32,934 nt of DNA from Ophiosphaerella korrae (taxonomy: Eukaryota > Ascomycota > Dothideomycetes > Pleosporales > Phaeosphaeriaceae): positions 1 to 32,934 of the forward strand of contig JALNQF010000410.1 of NCBI GenBank assembly GCA_028456385.1, read 5' to 3'. Positions 28,669 through 32,934 of the stretch are shown piece by piece (position 1 is the stretch's first letter; every line of letters starts with the position of its first letter). The position numbers and the translations under genes were made by a program. The notes under the pieces were generated by a model, which was given only the letters and a program-made list of their open reading frames with translations, did not search any database and was not told the DNA's origin.

Positions 28669-30453
28669 AGCTAGCTGACCGGGTTCGGACTCACCCAGGG
28701 TTTCGACTCACTGACCGAAATCACCCATCCACATGAAAAATCGAGTTTATTCTCTCAACGTAGTTACAATTGCTACTCTGTACACATAGATTGAAGCGTT
28801 TGAGCTGCTGTTTTAGCTGCTACTCTTTCTGCTGCCCGTTCCTCAGCGTCAGCATCCTGTTGTGCCTCAAGAAGTTGTGAGGCTCGTACGGCAACCATGA
28901 TTGTATCTATATCTGCAAAGCGCTGATTTGGATTCACATAGACTTTCTTCTATAGCTATTAAGGCTTAAGAGCCTTAAGTTAACTATATAATCTTTTATT
29001 TTGTGTTTTAAACTCTACTACCTGTGTATTTGCTACTGCAAGTGCCTTGCTAGTTTTCTTAAAGTACTAGTATATCGTACAACTTATCCTCTCTTTCCTA
29101 TAAAGCTCTCTCTAAGCTACAAATATATTACGAGGTCCGTAAGGTGTAGAGAGATAAATCTTAGTAGGCTGAGGCTGATTTAGACAGGGTGGGGTGACAG
29201 GCCTTCGAGATACCTAAGATAAATTAACTACCTAGTTAATATTTAATAGATAGATACCTACAACAGCCTACCTAGCTCGTACAACTCTCTTAGTAATTGC
29301 TCCCTCTCTTGCTGCGTAGTAGGCTGTAATAAAGCGCTCCTTCTTAATAGGCGCTACGTCGTTAAAGTACAAGAGAGTCTAGATCTACTACTAGTAGAAC
29401 CTCTTTACGATAGAGAATACTAAGAGGTCTAGAGGCTGCAGGACATATAAAGAATAAGTAGGTAGAAATAGAAGATAGACCTTATTCTGCTTGCACGTCT
29501 ATAGGAACTCTAGGTTAATATAGCTGCTGTAGCTATCTAGAATTAGCATCCTCTAACAATCGTCCGACACAGCCGTCTTAGGCAGAAATACCTACTCTAA
29601 CTACTTAGCTCCTATTGCATTTGATGTCTAGCTATTCTTAGAGGTTGTATATAGCTAGTTAGGTATTGTTGTTAGAAACTAGGTACTCTATAGGTTCTTC
29701 CCCTTGAATATAATAGTAGGGCGCAACTTCTTACCTAAGGCCGACACACACTTAATTATTAAGGCCTACTTACAATTCTCTAGAGACTAATAGTAAGCCT
29801 TCTTCTTTTAACTACTTGTAAGGACTCTAGTATTAGCACATACACTAAAGGCCTTCCTAGTCTTATCTATATTCTATGTATCCTTAGCCTGTATACCTAG
29901 CCTTACACGAACCCTCTTAAAGAGCTTAAGAAACGCGCGTATCTATACTAGAGTTGCTCCCTTAGCCTAGGCAGCCTTAATCTTTCGTCTAACAACAGAT
30001 GCGACGCGTAGATTGCGCTTTAGGAAGGTAGTTATCTAATGCTTGCCTACAGGCTTGTGGTCTCTATTTATCCTCAGTATTCAGTTCGCTATTTCTCGTG
30101 CGCGTGTGTGTAAGGGAGGAAAAGCTTGTGCGTCCTCTTTAAGTATCTATTGTACGAGGAAGTCCTCCTACTCTAGAGTTAATCTTTGTTAGTATACGTG
30201 GCTAGTTTAGCTGTTCTGTGTGCCTCGTACGCGCTTTGAGAATATAGCTTGTGGAATGTTGTAGGCCTTTGCAGCAGCTCTTTGACTTTGGAAAACGCCG
30301 GCATGAAGATCACGGATGGCTGCTTGAATTGATTCTTTACGGGGATCCATTTTGGCAGTGTGGGTGTTGAGAAAAACGCGTGTTTTGATGAGGGTGTCAG
30401 GTTCTGACGACTGAGTCGAAACCCTGGGTGAGTCCGAATCCGGTCAGCTAGCT
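28669..30453 (-). mobile_element. Fot1/pogo-type DNA transposon, 1785 bp, complete with 42-bp TIRs and TA target site
   Basis: Terminal inverted repeats at 28669-28710 and 30412-30453 match at 41 of 42 positions, starting AGCTAGCTGACCGG. TA lies outside both ends (28667-28668 and 30454-30455), as expected for the Tc1/mariner superfamily. Size, TIR length and a single transposase frame fit the Fot1 group of fungal pogo-like elements. Confidence 0.92.
28774..30350 (-). pseudogene. Fot1/pogo-like transposase, RIP-degraded
   Basis: From ATG 30350 to TAG 28774-28776 one frame of about 525 codons runs without indels but with many TAG codons where Gln or Trp is expected. The N-terminal helix-turn-helix (IQAAIRDLHAGVFQSQRAAA, AKAYNIP) is followed by a CENP-B/Tc5-type DNA-binding segment (LTLE.EDFLVQ, REIAN.IL, VGKHWI-like). 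The DDE endonuclease region includes LRPTIIFKGKNL, a degraded SNAIGAKWLE-like stretch, LILD.YSSYINLEFL, VYLLFLPTYSLYVLQPLDL and FSIVKRFY. The C-terminus (ADIDTIMVAVRASQLLEAQQ) is coiled-coil-like. Stops cluster at about 28950-30190, while the first 50 and last 55 codons are nearly clean. It cannot be functional. Confidence 0.92.
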
Positions 30454-30481
30454 TAGGCATGAACTATTCTTAGCAAAACAA

Positions 30482-31027
30482 GTGTGCCTTTCACCTTACA
30501 ATTCCCCTTTCTCTGCTCGCAGCCTCCTGCAGCGCGACGTGAGCATGCCAAACCCTACTGAATACAAGTTAGTGAACCCGCATTCACTACGAAGTTCCCA
30601 ACCGAATGCGAGCATGACAAGCCCTAGTTCGATTAGAGGGTTGCTGGGAAGCACCGACCACGTGAGCTCACGAATATCAAGCATGAAGCTGTATTGATGA
30701 TAGCTGGAAGCAATATCTACCCTTCTACTACCGCCGACGTCGCAAAAATTGCCATCCTTCCATGATGTACCTCCCGTCACTCTTACCGCTATCCCTCATG
30801 TCGAAACGTTGGCCTTCAAAGACTACCTCAACCAGGTTGGAAGCCTATTTGACAAAATCCAGCGCGCGAAGCCCGAGCACGAAGACGGCGGGCCACAAGC
30901 CTTTCGTAAAGACAGCTCCCCTGCTACAGAATTCGCCACCTCACAACCCTATAGCCGGAGCGGGTCGTCCATCCTCCCTACTAGAGGTGGCAACATTAAC
31001 GCTGCGTTATGCTTACTATTCTTTTAA
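30482..31027 (+). pseudogene. Degraded N-terminal fragment, possibly Vps54 (GARP complex)
   Basis: One frame runs from 30482 to 31027, broken only by three consecutive stops TGA-TGA-TAG at 30695-30703 (CGA-CGA-CAG would be sense). The downstream part has PPVTLTAIPHVETLAFKDYL and QVGSLFDKIQRAKPEHEDG, which I recall as resembling the N-terminal region of fungal Vps54, a tethering subunit for endosome-to-Golgi transport. I cannot confirm this. The long remainder of such a protein is absent and the frame ends in unrelated sequence. It sits directly outside the Fot1-like element. Confidence 0.35.
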
Positions 31028-31167
31028 TACGGTCACATACTGCACGTAAGCATATGCGTAGAACGGTTTCATATACTGAAGTAGGTTATATGTCTGCAGG
31101 TCACTCTCGCGCAATGTCCTTCACCTCACTCCAATATTACTGCTTCCGAGTCCCCTACAGACAGGTT

Positions 31168-32934
31168 TCAAATATTCTTGACTTCAAAAATCTCAACTAT
31201 TTTTGTTCGTCCATGGATACGTGCAATCGTAAACGGAGACCTGCCATCCTTGTCTTCATAGTTCTGTTCAGCGCCATGATTGAGAAGCAGCTTGACCACT
31301 TCGACGTGACCTTTAGCGGCAGGCCAGAAGAGCGGCGTGCGTTTGCTAACACATGTTGCATTCACATCTACAGCGTTTGTCTCTAGAAGGACCAGGACGG
31401 TGTCTTTATGTCCGCGAGCGGCTGCATGCCATAAAGGAGTTGCACCTTTACTGTCTGGCTTATCCGGAGGAACGCCTTCTTGAGTGAGTTCCAGAATAGC
31501 TTTTACATTTCCTTTCTTTGCAGCAGCGCAAAGACGCGCAATATCGACCCATTCCTTTGCTACGATTTTAGCCTTGGCCCATTGGTCAAAAAGAAGAAGA
31601 GTATTTTCTTGACCACTGGTGGCCGCTGACTGAATCACCGCATCGGTGATGTCGATAGATGTTATTTGGTGCAGATATTCGATGACTCGTCCACCATCCT
31701 GGTTCCCTGCAGCTGCGACCACCACGTCTTGCGTGATCTGGATGTTGGACCCTTGCTGGTTGAGAAGGAGTTCCATGGTTTCTTTGCGGCCGTTGTGTGC
31801 AGCTGCGACCACCACTTCCTGCGTGATCTGAACCTCATCCCCGCGCCGGTCGAGAAGGAGTGTTATCACTTCCTTGCCATTGTCGTTCCCTGCAGCTGCG
31901 ACAACCACTTCCTGCGTGATCTGAACCTCATCTCCGCGCCGGTCGAGAAGGAGTGCCATGACTTCCTTGCCATGGAACCAGTTTCCTGCAGCTGCGGCAA
32001 CCACCTCTTGTGTGATCTGGATGTTGGACCCTTGCTGGTTGAGAAGGAGTTCCATGACTTCCTTGCCATGGAACCAGTTTCCTGCAGCTGCGGCAACCAC
32101 CTCTTGTGTGATCTGGATGTTGGACCCTTGCTGGTTGAGAAGGAGTTCCATGACTTCCTTGCCATGGAACCAGTTTCCTGCAGCTGCGGCAACCACCTCT
32201 TGTGTGATCTGGATGTTGGACCCTTGCTGGTTGAGAAGGAGTTCCATGGTTTCTTTGCGGCCGTTGTGTGCAGCTGCGACCACCACTTCCTGCGTGATCT
32301 GAACCTCATCTCCGCGCTGGTCAAGAAGGAGTGTCAAGACTTCCTTGCCATTGTAGTTCCCTGCAGCTGCAACTACTACCTCCTGCGTGACCTGGACCTC
32401 GTCGCCGCGCCGGTCGAGGAGGAGTGTTATCACTTCCCTGCCATTGTAGCTCCTTGCAGCTGCGACCACTACCTCCTGCGTGACCTGGACCTCATCTCCA
32501 TGCCGGTCAAGAAGCAGTGCCATGACTTCCTTGCCATGGAACCAGTTCCCTGCAGCTGCGACAACCACCTCTTGCGTGATTTGGATGTTGGACCCTTGCT
32601 GGTTGAGAAGGAGTTCCATGGTTTCTTTGCGGCCGTTGCGCGCAGCTGCAACTACTACCCCCTGCGTGATTTGGACCTCGTCGCCGCGCCGGTCGAGAAG
32701 GAGTGTCAAGACTTCCTTGCTATTGCTGTTCTGTGTAGCTGCGACCACTACCTCCTGCGTGACCTGGACCTCGTCACCGCGCCGGTCGAGAAGGAGTGTC
32801 AAGACTTCCTTGCCATTGTTACGGTTCCCTGCAGCTGCGACCACCACCTCATGCGTCACCCCTGTTCGATGCTGGTCTAGCGTCAATAGTTTTGCTATAC
32901 TTGCGGAACTTCCATTCCTTGCTGCAACGTGTAG
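31168..32934 (-). CDS. NLR-type repeat protein, C-terminal part (gene continues past the right edge)
   Basis: The frame is open from the window edge (32934) to TAA at 31168, giving 588 visible residues; the start lies outside. Thirteen repeats of 30-32 aa (ITQEVVVAAAGN..GKEVMxLLLDRRGDEVQ) come in two forms, one ending DRRGDEVQ and one ending NQQGSNIQ. A degenerate unit and three canonical ankyrin repeats follow (GATPLWHAAARGHKDTVLVLL, RTPLFWPAAKGHVEVVKLLL, RSPFTIARIHGRTKIVEIF). This repeat type is familiar from C-termini of fungal NACHT-containing proteins. A NACHT or other effector domain would be expected to the right of the window, but cannot be seen. The visible frame has no stop. Confidence 0.8.
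   Translation of the reverse strand, partial: LHVAARNGSSASIAKLLTLDQHRTGVTHEVVVAAAGNRNNGKEVLTLLLDRRGDEVQVTQEVVVAATQNSNSKEVLTLLLDRRGDEVQITQGVVVAAARNGRKETMELLLNQQGSNIQITQEVVVAAAGNWFHGKEVMALLLDRHGDEVQVTQEVVVAAARSYNGREVITLLLDRRGDEVQVTQEVVVAAAGNYNGKEVLTLLLDQRGDEVQITQEVVVAAAHNGRKETMELLLNQQGSNIQITQEVVAAAAGNWFHGKEVMELLLNQQGSNIQITQEVVAAAAGNWFHGKEVMELLLNQQGSNIQITQEVVAAAAGNWFHGKEVMALLLDRRGDEVQITQEVVVAAAGNDNGKEVITLLLDRRGDEVQITQEVVVAAAHNGRKETMELLLNQQGSNIQITQDVVVAAAGNQDGGRVIEYLHQITSIDITDAVIQSAATSGQENTLLLFDQWAKAKIVAKEWVDIARLCAAAKKGNVKAILELTQEGVPPDKPDSKGATPLWHAAARGHKDTVLVLLETNAVDVNATCVSKRTPLFWPAAKGHVEVVKLLLNHGAEQNYEDKDGRSPFTIARIHGRTKIVEIFEVKNI
31690..32880 (-). repeat. Array of 90-96-bp coding repeats, three adjacent units nearly identical
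   Basis: Three consecutive units begin GAGAAGGAGTTCCATG at 32041, 32137 and 32233 on the plus strand, exactly 96 bp apart. Neighbouring units are 90-93 bp. Short and long forms are interleaved. Confidence 0.9.

Noticed and set aside
31666..32880. Plus-strand ORF of 404 aa with Cys/His-rich repeats
   Set aside because: It mirrors the minus-strand repeat array of the NLR-type gene, which has recognisable ankyrin repeats and a better frame.

Overview
The window looks like nuclear DNA of a filamentous ascomycete. The genes are small and interrupted by 44-150 bp introns with GTAAGT/GTATGT/GTAGGT donors and CTAAC-type branch sites. There are three loci of fungal NLR (NACHT/WD40/ankyrin) type, a Fot1/pogo transposon, many solo LTRs, and repeated CAG->TAG stop codons of the kind left by repeat-induced point mutation (RIP). 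A Dothideomycete-like genome is my best guess, but nothing here fixes the species. This is an accessory, transposon-rich, gene-poor region, and most protein genes in it carry at least one disabling change.

Layout. 1-3.1 kb: a three-exon gene of unknown function on the minus strand (542-1863), boxed in by solo LTRs, then an inverted LTR pair around a 56-bp palindrome. 3.6-4.9 kb: a degenerate retroelement-like stretch. 4.92-6.08 kb: a GC-rich pseudogene of glutamate 5-kinase. 6.6-8.5 kb: small unassigned ORFs. 8.8-9.9 kb: two LTR copies lying end to end. 10.6-14.3 kb (minus): a NACHT-ankyrin NLR whose first exon encodes a prion-like amyloid motif; its ankyrin array is cut by a TAG. 14.6-15.1 kb: a 105-bp inverted-repeat element and a 419-bp solo LTR. 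15.8-18.2 kb: a gene fragment and a coiled-coil gene. 18.5-21.1 kb: a tandem duplication of a unit made of solo LTR plus a six-blade WD40 ORF. 22.2-23.2 kb: a membrane-protein gene. 23.9-25.6 kb: a diverged paralog of the first gene. 26.9-28.1 kb: two small unknown genes. 28.67-30.45 kb: a complete 1785-bp Fot1-like element with a RIP-mutated transposase. 30.5-31.0 kb: a degraded Vps54-like fragment. 31.2 kb to the right edge (minus): the C-terminal part of an NLR-type repeat protein.

How the genes relate. NLR proteins mediate non-self recognition and programmed cell death in fungi, and their repeat arrays evolve fast through near-identical units. Here one ANK array (99-bp units), one other repeat array (90-96-bp units) and two WD40 arrays (about 126-bp units) lie within 22 kb, so this reads as an NLR cluster being reshaped by LTR insertion, segmental duplication and C-to-T mutation. 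The two paralogs at 0.5-1.9 kb and 23.9-25.6 kb form a family I cannot name. They share intron positions and phases and are the strongest candidate here for something undescribed.
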